From: Candidatus Omnitrophota bacterium
GTDB lineage: Bacteria; Omnitrophota; Gorgyraeia; Velamenicoccales; Velamenicoccaceae
Assembly: GCA_003451585.1 (NCBI GenBank)
Contig: DMEU01000004.1
Coordinates: 1-22,844 of the forward strand
Reading direction: 5' to 3'
Length of the DNA: 22,844 bases
How positions within the stretch are numbered: the first letter of the stretch is position 1; the number at the start of each line of letters is the position of its first letter. This document shows positions 1 to 6,627 of the stretch, piece after piece. Under the pieces are notes generated by a model. It did not search any database. It was not told the DNA's origin and saw nothing but the letters and a program-made list of their open reading frames with translations. Position numbers and translations under genes: made by a program.

Positions 1-107
1 GGTGGACGGGGCGGGAAGGCTATCGGGTGACTATTACCGGCGGCCGGTGAAGGCTAAAGTAGGCTGTATACGGAGAAAATGGGGGAGCGGGGAGGGAGCT
101 AAAATGC
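1..107. other. Unassigned left edge
   Basis: GC-rich sequence with no recognisable gene. One + frame is open from base 2 to a TAA at 131-133 and could be the last ~43 residues of an upstream gene, but the peptide (containing GRLSGDYYRRPVKAKVG) matches no family I recognise and its end overlaps the tRNA promoter. The two other + frames stop at 28-30 and 48-50. I cannot tell where the upstream gene ends. Confidence 0.25.
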
Positions 108-136
108 TTGACAATTGGTGTATTCGTAGGTAAAAT
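108..136 (+). promoter_or_regulatory. sigma70-type promoter of tRNA-Glu
   Basis: A -35 box TTGACA (108-113) is followed after exactly 17 bases by TAAAAT (131-136). The tRNA begins 28 bases after the -10 box, leaving a short 5' leader. The consensus -35, ideal spacing and position make this a convincing housekeeping promoter. Confidence 0.8.
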
Positions 137-164
137 TTTGTTCCATTCGGCAAACGGTCTTTCT

Positions 165-239
165 GTCCCCATCGTCTAGTCTGGTCTAGGACACAAGCTT
201 TTCAAGCTTGTGACACCGGTTCAAATCCGGTTGGGGACG
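165..239 (+). tRNA. tRNA-Glu (TTC anticodon)
   Basis: The acceptor arms GTCCCCA (165-171) and TGGGGAC (232-238) pair perfectly and are followed by a G discriminator. The anticodon arm is CAAGC / TTTTCAA / GCTTG, giving anticodon TTC (Glu). The T arm is ACCGG / TTCAAAT / CCGGT, with the invariant TTC. The 5' end resembles bacterial tRNA-Glu genes. CCA is not encoded, so it must be added post-transcriptionally. A six-T run (240-245) follows directly and may help terminate transcription. Confidence 0.95.
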
Positions 240-260
240 TTTTTTCCCTCTCAAAAACAG

Positions 261-289
261 TTGACGCCCACCTATTCTATGTATATGAT
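261..289 (+). promoter_or_regulatory. sigma70-type promoter of the GGDEF regulator (possibly the ATPase operon)
   Basis: TTGACG (261-266) and TATGAT (284-289) are separated by 17 bases, close to consensus. It lies between the tRNA and the response-regulator gene at 364, predicting a leader of about 70 bases. No other promoter of this quality is apparent before the ATP synthase genes, so the transcript may extend into them (inference). Confidence 0.7.
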
Positions 290-363
290 ATATAAAGAGG
301 TTAGGAACAAATAAGCTATGTAGGTAATTTCCATATAAACACCTTAAGTGAGGAGCGTTTATC

Positions 364-1242
364 ATGAATCGCAGCGCTGATATCCTGGTCATTGAAGACG
401 ATAAAGAATCAGCGGAGGCGCTTGGTTCTGTGCTCTACGCCGCAGGCCACAATGTCAATGTAGTCTCAACGGCTAAAGAAGGTATCCGCATGCTCCAGGA
501 TGTAAGTTGCGCCGTTGTGATCTCAGAGATGCGCATGCCTGATATGAGCGGTTCGGAATTAGTGCGCGCGATAAAGAACCTGGATCCAAAGATCAGCGTT
601 GTAGTCATAACACCCTACCTCTTCATCAATTCCGCAATAGAAGTCATGGAAGACGGGGCCTTCGGTTATATCACAAAGCCCTTCAACCCAAGCGAGATAC
701 GCATAGTGGTGGAACACGCGGTAGACCGTTATTTTCTGATGGATGAGGCCAACAAGAAATCATACTATTACGACCTCTCCATCCTCGACGGGCTGACAGG
801 CGTCTATAACCATCGTTACCTCTATGAAGTCCTTGACCGCGAGATAGCGCGCGCGCGGCGTTATCCGCAGCATCTCTCCCTTATCATGACCGACGTAGAT
901 AATTTCAAGAAATACAATGATACCAACGGCCACATGGCCGGAGACGAATTATTGCGCGGCCTGACGAACCTTTTTGTACGCGCCATCCGTAACCTCGATA
1001 TGGTCTTTCGTTACGGCGGCGAAGAGTTTATGATCCTTCTGGTAGAGACAGATAAAAAAGGCGCTGCCTTGGCCGCCGAAAGGATATTAAATCTCGTGCG
1101 CCTGAGCCTGCCTACCACCGTCAGCATGGGTATCTCGGATTATCCGGCCGATGCAACGGAGAGGGACGTTTTGATAGACAAGGCGGATAAGGCCTTGTAC
1201 CAGGCTAAGACAACAGGCAAGAACAAGGTCGTATTGTCTTAA
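364..1242 (+). CDS. Receiver-GGDEF response regulator (diguanylate cyclase)
   Basis: 292 aa. Residues 1-~120 form a CheY-like receiver: acidic pair D12/D13, T83 and K105 are present. The phospho-acceptor position in the ISEMRMPDMSG segment is E55, not Asp (codon GAG 526-528). Residues ~135-292 form a GGDEF domain: metal-site segment TDVDNF (~176-181), active-site loop GGEEF (218-222), and RNLD (209-212) five residues before it, which fits the RxxD product-inhibition site. The family makes c-di-GMP from two GTP, usually after phosphorylation-driven dimerisation; Asp-to-Glu may mimic the phosphorylated state or make it unresponsive (inference). Shine-Dalgarno AGGAG (351-355) supports the ATG. 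The gene ends 9 bases before atpC, suggesting co-transcription. No histidine kinase is adjacent. Confidence 0.93.
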   Translation: MNRSADILVIEDDKESAEALGSVLYAAGHNVNVVSTAKEGIRMLQDVSCAVVISEMRMPDMSGSELVRAIKNLDPKISVVVITPYLFINSAIEVMEDGAFGYITKPFNPSEIRIVVEHAVDRYFLMDEANKKSYYYDLSILDGLTGVYNHRYLYEVLDREIARARRYPQHLSLIMTDVDNFKKYNDTNGHMAGDELLRGLTNLFVRAIRNLDMVFRYGGEEFMILLVETDKKGAALAAERILNLVRLSLPTTVSMGISDYPADATERDVLIDKADKALYQAKTTGKNKVVLS

Positions 1243-1251
1243 TTTCCCCGC

Positions 1252-1521
1252 ATGAAGATAACAATACTTGACGCCCAGCAGACGATCTTCCAGGGCGCTG
1301 TGTCCGCGGCAACCCTGCCCGGCAACGGCGGCGAGCTGACCATAATGGACGACCATGAGCCCATCTTTATCTTACTTACAAAAGGATTTATAAGGCTTAC
1401 GCAGCTTGCCCAGCGGGTAGGCCCTGTCTTCGGAGGAAAACACGAAGAGATAAAACCTGTCTTTATCCGGCAGGGGCTTGCCAGGATGAGGCACAACGAG
1501 CTGGTGATCCTTGTTGAATAG
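1252..1521 (+). CDS. atpC: F-type ATP synthase epsilon subunit, short form
   Basis: 89 aa, matching only the N-terminal beta-sandwich domain of epsilon: the segment LPGNGGELTIMDDHEP corresponds to the family's conserved PGxxGxxGILPxHxP-like region. The usual C-terminal helical hairpin (giving ~130-140 aa) is absent, so inhibition by an extended epsilon C-terminus should not occur; short epsilons are known in several lineages. Epsilon sits in the central stalk with gamma. Position is unusual: first in this ATPase cluster rather than after beta. The ATG is 9 bases after the GGDEF-gene stop and has no clear Shine-Dalgarno, so translation may be coupled to the upstream gene (inference). Confidence 0.85.
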   Translation: MKITILDAQQTIFQGAVSAATLPGNGGELTIMDDHEPIFILLTKGFIRLTQLAQRVGPVFGGKHEEIKPVFIRQGLARMRHNELVILVE

Positions 1522-1530
1522 AATCATGTA

Positions 1531-1622
1531 TAACGGTTACGGTAAAGATGCCCGCTTGGGTAACGTAGTTAGGTGACGAACAACTCAGCCTAACTACTAA
1601 ACCGGCATCGTAACCTTAACCG
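1531..1622. repeat. Palindromic intergenic element, copy A
   Basis: A ~92-bp element filling most of the epsilon-c gap. Outer arms 1534-1552 (CGGTTACGGTAAAGATGCC) and 1604-1622 are inverted repeats matching at 16 of 19 positions. An inner perfect 9-bp stem is formed by GTAGTTAGG (1565-1573) and CCTAACTAC (1589-1597), with a 15-base loop. The whole can fold as one long imperfect hairpin in RNA. No coding capacity and no U-tract. Closely related to the copies at 1899-1990 and 6551-6620. Confidence 0.88.
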
Positions 1623-1669
1623 AACAACGGCACCTAAAACGTTAGCGGAAAAAAACAGCACTATTCGTT

Positions 1670-1882
1670 ATGATACGCAATCTAACTATAGCTATAATTA
1701 TGTTCATAAGTACCATGGGCCCGTCGATAATCATCGCGACGGTAGGATTTGCCGCGGTCAAGGCCCTTGGCCGTAACCCGGCGGCGGCACCCAAGATACT
1801 CGTGGCGCTGATGTTCGCGTTCTTGTTCGCCGAGGGCATAGCTGTCATCGCCCTCATTATGGTCTATAATTTATTTAAATAG
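1670..1882 (+). CDS. atpE: F-type ATP synthase subunit c
   Basis: 70 aa, two hydrophobic helices joined by a polar loop with GRNP (34-37), matching the conserved R-(Q/N)-P loop. The ion-binding carboxylate is E55 in FLFAEGIAVIAL of helix 2. Subunits oligomerise into the rotor ring of the membrane sector. Helix 1 is unusually poor in glycine (G17 and G26) compared with the GxGxGxG packing motif of ordinary c subunits. The residues after E55 (Gly, Ile) differ from the Ser-Thr of Na+-binding rings, so H+ coupling is more likely (inference). It is flanked by two palindromic repeats and has no evident Shine-Dalgarno before the ATG. Confidence 0.88.
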   Translation: MIRNLTIAIIMFISTMGPSIIIATVGFAAVKALGRNPAAAPKILVALMFAFLFAEGIAVIALIMVYNLFK

Positions 1883-1898
1883 GTCGCTAAAGTCTCGG

Positions 1899-1990
1899 TA
1901 ACGGTTACGGTAAAGATGCCCGTTTGGGTAACGTAGTTAGGTGACGAACAACCCGACCTAAGTACTAAACCGGCCTCTTAACCGTAACCC
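1899..1990. repeat. Palindromic intergenic element, copy B
   Basis: Second full-length copy, between atpE and the b/delta gene. The left arm 1902-1920 is identical to copy A (CGGTTACGGTAAAGATGCC); the right arm 1972-1990 is its near inverted repeat. The inner stem is GTAGTTAGG (1933-1941) with CCTAAGTAC (1957-1965), one mismatch. The 5' halves of copies A and B are nearly identical while the 3' halves diverge more but keep pairing, which suggests the fold is retained. Confidence 0.88.
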
Positions 1991-2022
1991 AACTACAAGG
2001 CTTTATAGAGAGGAAAACTTAA

Positions 2023-2739
2023 GTGGTCTTATCTCTGATTTTACTGCAGGTCGTAACGTTCGTCGTTATCATAGTGGTCATGAGGGTCTTGTTCGGCAGC
2101 CAGTTGAAGATGGCGTTGAACAGGCTGCAAGTCCTGCATCAGGATAGCCTTGAAAAAGAGGAGATATTGAATAAGGAGCTGGAGCGCGCCAAGACACAGG
2201 TGGATGCGGAGATCTCCCGCGCTAAAGAAGAGGCTAAACTTATCGTGGAGACCGCCAAGCGAAATGCCGAAAAGCTTGGCCTTGAGGCCGCGGCAAAGGC
2301 GCAGGTGGAAGCTAAAAAGATGATGGCCGATTCCGAGGATAAGATAAAGAGGAGGGAGGCCGATATTTTGGCCGGGGCCGAAGAGAGATCCATTGTCCTG
2401 GCCCAGGAGCTTATACGGTTCACTTTTACACAGGCGGACCAAAAGACTTTGCATGTCCAGTTAATCGAGGAACTGATCGAAGAACTAAAAAAGGTAGAAA
2501 AAGAGAGGCTCTCTTTCATGGGAGACCGCGCCGAGGTTCTTACCCCGATCGCGTTGACCCCGCAGGAGAAAAAGGCTCTGGAAACGGTGCTTTCGTCAAA
2601 GACGGGGGTAGAGCTTACCTTGGAGGAAAAGGTGGACGACTCTCTGGTAGGGGGCATGATCATTAAGCTGGGCGGCCTTATCGTCGACGGCAGCTTAAAA
2701 AATAAGCTAAACAGGGCATTAAAAGCCATCCATAGATGA
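2023..2739 (+). CDS. atpF: ATP synthase b/delta hybrid peripheral stalk subunit
   Basis: 238 aa. Residues 1-~25 are one N-terminal membrane helix, ~27-160 a long charged heptad-like helix as in subunit b, and ~170-236 match the C-terminal domain of delta/OSCP (LTPQEKKAL, then VDDSLVGGMIIKLGGLIVDG). The N-terminal six-helix bundle of delta is missing; no separate atpH exists here. A similar elongated b without separate delta is known from the alternate N-type F-ATPases, whereas the mycobacterial b-delta fusion is far longer. It should link membrane sector and F1 as stator. GTG start with Shine-Dalgarno AGAGAGGA (2007-2014); the stop overlaps the alpha start as ATGA. Confidence 0.85.
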   Translation: MVLSLILLQVVTFVVIIVVMRVLFGSQLKMALNRLQVLHQDSLEKEEILNKELERAKTQVDAEISRAKEEAKLIVETAKRNAEKLGLEAAAKAQVEAKKMMADSEDKIKRREADILAGAEERSIVLAQELIRFTFTQADQKTLHVQLIEELIEELKKVEKERLSFMGDRAEVLTPIALTPQEKKALETVLSSKTGVELTLEEKVDDSLVGGMIIKLGGLIVDGSLKNKLNRALKAIHR

Positions 2740-4220
2740 AAGACACTCTTTTTAAGATAGAACCCTTTGAGATCAAAGAGGTCGGTGTCGTAAAGGAGCT
2801 CAAGCGCGGCATCGCCAGGATAGAGGGGTTGCCGTCCTGCATCTACGGCCAGCTAATAGAGTTCGGTGACGTCACAGGCCGCAAGGGGCTGGTAGTAGAC
2901 TTTAACGAAAAAGAGGTTATGGCCTTCATCCTTGGTGATGAGAAGGACATTAAGCTTGGTTCTACCGTCACCAGCCGCAACGAGGTCTTTTCCATCCCCG
3001 TAGGGGAAAATTTTCTGGGCAGGGTCATTAACGCCATAGGCGAGCCCATAGACGACAGAAACCCCCATATTGAAAATAACGGTTTTTGCCCGGTCTTCCG
3101 CAGGTCTCCGGGCGTGCTGGACCGTGTGCCCATTTCCGAACAGTTCCACACGGGCACCAAGATCCTTGATTCCGTCATCCCTATCGGCCGCGGCCAGCGT
3201 GAGCTTATTATCGGCGACCGGCAGACCGGAAAAACAACCATTGCCTTAGACGCCATTATAAATCAAAAAGATAAAAATGTATTTTGTGTTTATTGCTGGA
3301 TAGGCGGCGCGCACTCTTCTTTGATGAAGATAATCCGCGCGCTTGAAGAAACGGGCGCGCTTGATTATACGGTTGTCGTCGCGGCCTCAGCTTCGTCATC
3401 GGCGGGTGAACAGTATCTTGCGCCTTATGTGGCCTCGGCCGTAGGAGAATATTTCATGTATTCCGGCCGCGATTCGTTCGTAGTGTTCGACGATCTTACG
3501 AAGCACGCCTGGATATACCGCGAGCTATCGCTGCTTTTAGAAAGGTCGCCGGGCCGCGAGGCCTACCCAGGCGATATTTTCTATCTTCATTCCCAGTTGA
3601 TGGAGCGCGCAGGGCGCCTTAACGCAGAAAAGGGCTCCGGCTCCATGACGTTCTTCCCTATTGTCGAGACCCTCCAGGGCGATATCACCGGCTACATCCA
3701 AAGTAACCTCGTCTCTATGACCGACGGACAGATATATATCTCAGGTTCTTTGTTCCATGAAGGTTTTAAACCGGCCATAGACCTGGGGCTTTCTGTCTCC
3801 CGCATAGGCAGTAAGGTCCAGAGCGAGGCATTACGTGAAGTCTCAGACACCCTGCGCTTAGACTACGCGCAGTATAAGGAGCTTTTGCGCCTTATGCGCG
3901 TAAAGACCAAATTGTCGACGGAGATAGCGGAAAAGTTGCGCCGCGGCGAGGCATTATCGCGTATCTTGGGGCAGGATACGCACCAGCCGGTATCCGAGCT
4001 TGCCATAATAATATTGCTTTATGCGTTTAAAAGGAAGATCTTAGAGATACTCTCACCTGAGGGCCTGGGTATTTTTTGCGGCCAGATAATGGGGTATCTG
4101 GAAGAGGCCAACCCTCAGGTATTAAAAAATCTGGCAAGCCAGAAGGTGTTGTCCGTCGAGACCAAACAGGAGCTTGACCGCACTTTTGTGGAGTTCTTCA
4201 GGGCCAAAAAAGTCATATAG
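2736..4220 (+). CDS. atpA: F-type ATP synthase alpha subunit
   Basis: 494 aa, close to normal size. Nucleotide-binding P-loop GDRQTGKT (160-167), PGREAYPGDIFYLHS (272-286), and LSVSRIG containing the arginine finger (R356) are intact. Alpha forms the alpha3beta3 head and supplies the Arg to the beta catalytic site. The segment before the first beta strand is only about 15 residues, against ~25 in ordinary alphas; that helix normally docks onto the delta N-terminal domain, which is also missing here. Start overlaps the b/delta stop by 4 bases, and gamma follows after 2 bases: strong translational coupling. Confidence 0.96.
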   Translation: MKDTLFKIEPFEIKEVGVVKELKRGIARIEGLPSCIYGQLIEFGDVTGRKGLVVDFNEKEVMAFILGDEKDIKLGSTVTSRNEVFSIPVGENFLGRVINAIGEPIDDRNPHIENNGFCPVFRRSPGVLDRVPISEQFHTGTKILDSVIPIGRGQRELIIGDRQTGKTTIALDAIINQKDKNVFCVYCWIGGAHSSLMKIIRALEETGALDYTVVVAASASSSAGEQYLAPYVASAVGEYFMYSGRDSFVVFDDLTKHAWIYRELSLLLERSPGREAYPGDIFYLHSQLMERAGRLNAEKGSGSMTFFPIVETLQGDITGYIQSNLVSMTDGQIYISGSLFHEGFKPAIDLGLSVSRIGSKVQSEALREVSDTLRLDYAQYKELLRLMRVKTKLSTEIAEKLRRGEALSRILGQDTHQPVSELAIIILLYAFKRKILEILSPEGLGIFCGQIMGYLEEANPQVLKNLASQKVLSVETKQELDRTFVEFFRAKKVI

Positions 4221-4222
4221 GC

Positions 4223-5128
4223 ATGATCCCATTAATAAAGCTCAGAGAGAATCTAAGGTTTGCCAGGGAACTGCAGGAGATGATAGAGGTCTTAAAAGGG
4301 GCTACAGCCAGCCAGTTCAGGAGCTTGCAGTCAAAGCGCAAGGGTTTTGAAGATTTTAAGTTAAAGTTGCAGGAGTTTTTGACGGCGCTGGATGCGCGGA
4401 GTATTAAACATCCGTTCTTGCGTGAGCGGGCCAATCTTCCCAAGGCCATAGTCATGGTGACATCCGACGAAGGTTTTGTGGGCGGTCTCAACGCGCAGGT
4501 GGTAAACACCGCTTTGGAGCAGGCAGCCGGGGCCGATGAGTTGATCGTGTTAGGAGAGCGCGGCGCGCGTTATTTGAGCGAGGCGCAGAGCGGTTCATTC
4601 ACTGTTTTGCCGGGTATCGGCGAAGACATCACTTACAGGCGCGCCGTTGCTTTGAGAGACCTGTTGATAGGCAAATTCCTTGAAAAGAAAGTGGGCAGCG
4701 TCCTTTTGGTCTATACGCGGTTTTTATCGTTGACCGTCCAGAAGGTGGAGGCCGCGCGTGTCTTACCGTGCGGCGATATTTTTGGCCGGCAAGAGGGTGC
4801 CAAGGTGCGGATGTTCAAGGCGGGCGACGTTTTAATAGAGCCCACGCCCGGCAAGGTAGTAGATTACATGGTCCGCGCGTGGCTTATGCAAAGGTTGTAT
4901 GACATGCTTTGGGAGAGTAAGCTTGCTGAATGCGCGGCGCGCATCATACACCTGGAAGGAAGCCATGAAGAAATAATGGGCTCCAACAAGAGATTGATGC
5001 ACGAGTATTTTAAGAGCATACATGCTAAAAGCGACAAAAATATACGCGAGATCTTTGCCAGCCGCCTGAGATGGCGCACCTCGCCTATCGAAGAAGAAGG
5101 GCCCAACGAGAGGGTAGTTGCTGAATGA
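4223..5128 (+). CDS. atpG: F-type ATP synthase gamma subunit
   Basis: 301 aa. The N-terminal helix (IKLRENLRFARELQEMIEV) and the C-terminal helix (~230-280, with ECAARIIHLEGSHEEIM) correspond to the two coiled-coil arms of the rotor shaft. The middle holds the Rossmann-like domain with TSDEGFVGGLNAQV, matching the TSDRGLCGGxN signature in altered form. Sequence is divergent, as is usual for gamma, and a polar tail of ~20 residues extends past the usual end. It rotates inside alpha3beta3 and connects to epsilon and the c ring. Placed between alpha and beta as in standard operons; its stop overlaps the beta start as ATGA. Confidence 0.92.
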   Translation: MIPLIKLRENLRFARELQEMIEVLKGATASQFRSLQSKRKGFEDFKLKLQEFLTALDARSIKHPFLRERANLPKAIVMVTSDEGFVGGLNAQVVNTALEQAAGADELIVLGERGARYLSEAQSGSFTVLPGIGEDITYRRAVALRDLLIGKFLEKKVGSVLLVYTRFLSLTVQKVEAARVLPCGDIFGRQEGAKVRMFKAGDVLIEPTPGKVVDYMVRAWLMQRLYDMLWESKLAECAARIIHLEGSHEEIMGSNKRLMHEYFKSIHAKSDKNIREIFASRLRWRTSPIEEEGPNERVVAE

Positions 5129-6543
5129 AGGCGCATGCCGTATCGGAAGAAAAAGTGCTTGTCCCGGGCAGGGTCGTGGCTGTCCATGGGCCTGTGGTGG
5201 ATGTCATGTTTGAGCGCGAAGACCTCCTGCCGTTTATTTACGAGATAATCCGCACCTCCACATATACCGGAGAGGAAGTAGTCCTGGAAGTCGTAGAACA
5301 CAAGCAGGGTAACATAGCGCGCACCATCTCACTTACGGCCACATACGGCCTCGCGCGCAACGCGCGCGTGGAAAGGACCGGTAAGGCCTTGTCTATCCCA
5401 AAAGGCGAAGCTGTCCTTGGCCGTGTGGTGAATGTGTTGGGTGAGCCCATAGATAAGAAGGGGCCTATCGGAAAAGGCGAAGAATACCAGGTGAAAAGAG
5501 CGAGCGAAAAACAAAAGATAAACCTCGGCGAAAAAGACAAAGACGGCCTAGAGATAATAGAGACAGGCATCAAGATGATAGACCTTCTTTTTCCTCTGGT
5601 AAAAAATACAAAGACCGGCATATTGGGTGGCGCGGCGCTTGGAAAGAGCCTCCTGACCTTAGAGATAATACATAACATAATAAAAAAACAGGAGTGGCTC
5701 TGCGTTTTTACCGGTGCCGGCGAGCGTATCCGTGAGGGCAACGAGCTTTATTTTGAATTTGTGCGCAGTGAGATATTGTCTAAGAGCGCGCTGATCTTCG
5801 GCCAGATGGATGAGTCCCCCGGCGCCAGGTTTGAGGTCGTATCTTCGGGAGCGGCCCTGGCTGAATCCCTGCAGAAGGAAGGCCACAGCGTATTATTTCT
5901 GTTGGATAATGTCTTCAGGTTCGCCCAGGCAGGCAGTGAGCTCTCCGCGCTTTTAGGCAGGATACCATCTGAAACCGGATACCAGCCTACACTGACCAGC
6001 GAGATCGGAGAGTTCCACGAGCGCATACGTTCACGCGAAGGCGCATCCATCACGTCGATAGAGGCTGTCTACGTCCCTGCCGATGATCTGACCGACCCGG
6101 CGGTAGTCTGCATATTCTCGCATCTTGATTCGATACTCGTGCTTTCGCGGTCGCGCGTCCAGCGCGGTCTTTACCCGGCAATAGACCCTTTGATGTCTTC
6201 GTCGGCTTATCTGAACCCCAGGATAATAGGTAAGAGGCATTTTGATATCGCCCAGGATGTGATAAAATTATTCCATAAGTATGAGGAGTTGCAGCGCATC
6301 GTAGCCATCATAGGCATCGAAGAGCTTTCGAAAAATGACCGCACGATCTTTCACCGCGCCAGAAAACTTGATAATTTTTTAACACAGCCGTTCTTTACGG
6401 CGGAGGTGTATACTAATAGAAAAGGCCAGTATGTCCCTTTAGAGGAAACGCTTTTAGGCTGTGAGCGCATTATTTCAGGGCGCGTGGATAACACGCCTGA
6501 CGAAGATTTTTACATGAAAGGCGGATTGACGTCTGCAACGTAA
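5125..6543 (+). CDS. atpD: F-type ATP synthase beta subunit, divergent
   Basis: 472 aa, full length. Catalytic elements are present: P-loop GGAALGKS (168-175; usual GGAGVGKT), GAGERIREGNEL with catalytic Glu200, Walker B LFLLDNVFRF (D261), IPSETGYQPTL, and adenine-pocket YPAIDP. Divergent points: the DELSEED lever reads EELSKND (399-405); the AEYFRD segment before Walker B reads AESLQK (245-250); DPLDSTSR reads DPLMSSSA. It still looks catalytic because the Glu, the P-loop Lys and the Walker B Asp remain. It is the last gene of the ATPase cluster; epsilon does not follow but a copy of the palindromic repeat does. Confidence 0.95.
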   Translation: MKAHAVSEEKVLVPGRVVAVHGPVVDVMFEREDLLPFIYEIIRTSTYTGEEVVLEVVEHKQGNIARTISLTATYGLARNARVERTGKALSIPKGEAVLGRVVNVLGEPIDKKGPIGKGEEYQVKRASEKQKINLGEKDKDGLEIIETGIKMIDLLFPLVKNTKTGILGGAALGKSLLTLEIIHNIIKKQEWLCVFTGAGERIREGNELYFEFVRSEILSKSALIFGQMDESPGARFEVVSSGAALAESLQKEGHSVLFLLDNVFRFAQAGSELSALLGRIPSETGYQPTLTSEIGEFHERIRSREGASITSIEAVYVPADDLTDPAVVCIFSHLDSILVLSRSRVQRGLYPAIDPLMSSSAYLNPRIIGKRHFDIAQDVIKLFHKYEELQRIVAIIGIEELSKNDRTIFHRARKLDNFLTQPFFTAEVYTNRKGQYVPLEETLLGCERIISGRVDNTPDEDFYMKGGLTSAT

Positions 6544-6550
6544 ACTTTTT

Positions 6551-6620
6551 GGGTAACGGTTACGGTAAAGATGCCAGTTTGGGTAAAGTAGTTAGGTGAT
6601 GAACTACGTAACCAAACAAC
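6551..6620. repeat. Palindromic intergenic element, copy C (shortened)
   Basis: The left arm 6557-6575 is identical to those of copies A and B, and the inner GTAGTTAGG (6588-6596) is present. The right half is short: GTAGTT (6588-6593) pairs with AACTAC (6602-6607), and the flanks GTTTGG and CCAAAC (near 6614-6619) extend the hairpin. The right outer arm is lost, replaced or overlapped by the gspE start. It separates the ATPase genes from the secretion operon. No U-tract, so not a classic terminator. Confidence 0.8.
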
Positions 6621-6627
6621 TATATTT

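Noticed and set aside
1832..1840. Sodium-type subunit c
   Set aside because: The Ser-Thr after the carboxylate and the helix-1 Gln used by Na+ rings are not present (Gly-Ile follows E55), so there is no sequence support for Na+ coupling.
1531..1990. atpE as cargo of a transposon bounded by inverted repeats
   Set aside because: The two elements are in direct orientation and are each internally palindromic; no transposase or target duplication is seen. A recombination origin is still possible and is mentioned as an alternative.
2139..2729. Antisense open frame of 196 codons opposite the b/delta gene
   Set aside because: Serine-rich translation mirrors the Ala/Glu/Lys-rich helix codons of the real gene; no domain is visible.
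6551..6620. Rho-independent terminator after atpD
   Set aside because: The hairpin has no U-tract and the next gene starts within 8 bases.
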